A DNA stretch of 6,296 nucleotides, from NCBI GenBank assembly GCA_024640385.1, contig JAHEFC010000235.1, positions 1 through 6,296 of the forward strand. Direction: 5' to 3'. The translations under genes were made by a program, and so were the position numbers. Source of the DNA: Sphingobacteriales bacterium. Its GTDB lineage: Bacteria > Bacteroidota > Bacteroidia > Chitinophagales > Chitinophagaceae. Of this stretch, positions 6,165 to 6,296 are shown one piece after another (within the stretch, counting starts at the first letter, position 1; the number at the start of each line of letters is the position of its first letter). The notes below the pieces were generated by a model. That model was not told the DNA's origin. It saw nothing but the letters and a program-made list of their open reading frames with translations, and made no database searches.

Positions 6165-6174
6165 AAATTAAAAA
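6147..6174. repeat. Two perfect 14-bp AT-rich tandem repeats across the hemD stop codon
   Basis: GTAAAAATTAAAAA occurs at 6147-6160 and again at 6161-6174 without a gap. The first copy codes for the last residues of HemD and the second supplies its TAA stop (6162-6164). Losing one copy would leave the protein unchanged in sense up to the same peptide end, since TAA would follow in the same way with a 14-bp shift only if the frame were kept; in practice the frame after the first copy would change. Confidence 0.75.
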
Positions 6175-6228
6175 GCCTATCGGACAAGTCTACTCCAGTA
6201 AACATTGAGGCATCAATTTTTACTTTTT
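6156..6228. terminator. AT-rich inverted repeat between hemD and the DUF255 gene, possible terminator
   Basis: A perfect 14-bp inverted repeat pairs 6156-6169 with 6215-6228 around a 45-nt loop, and is followed by a T-rich run to 6243. The left arm overlaps the hemD stop codon. The stem is almost all A-T and the loop is long, so its strength as an intrinsic terminator is doubtful, though the T-rich tail fits. I see no TAnnTTTG box for the next gene in this 87-bp gap. Confidence 0.5.
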
Positions 6229-6251
6229 TACTTTTTATTTTTTAATTGTCA

Positions 6252-6296
6252 ATGAACCTCCTCTCCAAAGAGACCAGCCCTTATTTGCTGCAGCAT
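6252..6296 (+). CDS. DUF255 thioredoxin-domain protein (YyaL/SSP411-like), N-terminal 15 codons only
   Basis: The window ends after 15 codons reading MNLLSKETSPYLLQH. This closely matches the start of the DUF255 family (thioredoxin-like N-terminal domain followed by a six-hairpin glycosidase-like region), whose hallmark is NxLxxExSPYLLQHAxNPVDW. The frame stays open to the last base. A stop codon at 6243-6245 bounds the frame upstream, so the ATG at 6252 is the natural start; a TTG at 6246 is the only alternative. The family's biochemical role is poorly known. The rest of the protein, including the CxxC region, is outside the window, so the call rests on this one short but distinctive motif. 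Confidence 0.78.
   Translation, partial: MNLLSKETSPYLLQH

Noticed and set aside
6175..6214. Small RNA or riboswitch in the hemD-DUF255 gap
   Set aside because: Only weak 4-bp pairings (GCCT/AGGC, TACT/AGTA) are visible, with no recognisable class or promoter.

Overview
This 6.3-kb window looks like chromosomal DNA of a Bacteroidota bacterium, probably from the Chitinophagaceae or a related group. The grounds are a DUF4271 membrane protein next to a divergent uroporphyrinogen-III synthase, the Bacteroidota-type GpsA motif, no Shine-Dalgarno sequences before the genes, and several copies of the Bacteroidota -7 promoter box TAnnTTTG. The genus is an inference, because no rRNA or marker gene is present. 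Genes are tightly packed and no gene-free stretch exceeds 300 bases.

Layout, left to right: the 3' part of gpsA (NAD(P)H-dependent glycerol-3-phosphate dehydrogenase) on the + strand; a long imperfect palindrome that runs from the gpsA stop codon to the stop codon of the convergent gene; a small XRE-type HTH regulator on the - strand, with a candidate promoter and three 9-bp direct repeats upstream; a GC-rich hairpin that may end hemW transcription; hemW (radical SAM haem chaperone) on the - strand. Only 14 bp from hemW, and divergent from it, starts a + strand series: an Omp85-type outer-membrane protein, a DUF4271 six-helix membrane protein and a HemD-family protein. An AT-rich repeat/inverted repeat follows, and then the first 15 codons of a DUF255 thioredoxin-domain protein run off the right edge.

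Functionally these are mostly housekeeping genes: phospholipid precursor synthesis, haem handling (HemW and HemD-like) and envelope proteins (Omp85-like and DUF4271). I found no new multi-gene system, phage, transposon, CRISPR array or defence island.

The most interesting material is small-scale DNA structure. A degenerate 8-bp tandem repeat family (consensus NNAGNNAG) builds both arms of the gpsA/XRE palindrome, supplies both stop codons there, and appears again as about five units inside the DUF4271 coding sequence, where its period is not a multiple of three. A second, AT-rich family does a similar job at the end of hemD, where it encodes the last residues and the stop codon. Two genes also have a -7 box almost touching the start codon, which suggests leaderless or nearly leaderless transcripts.
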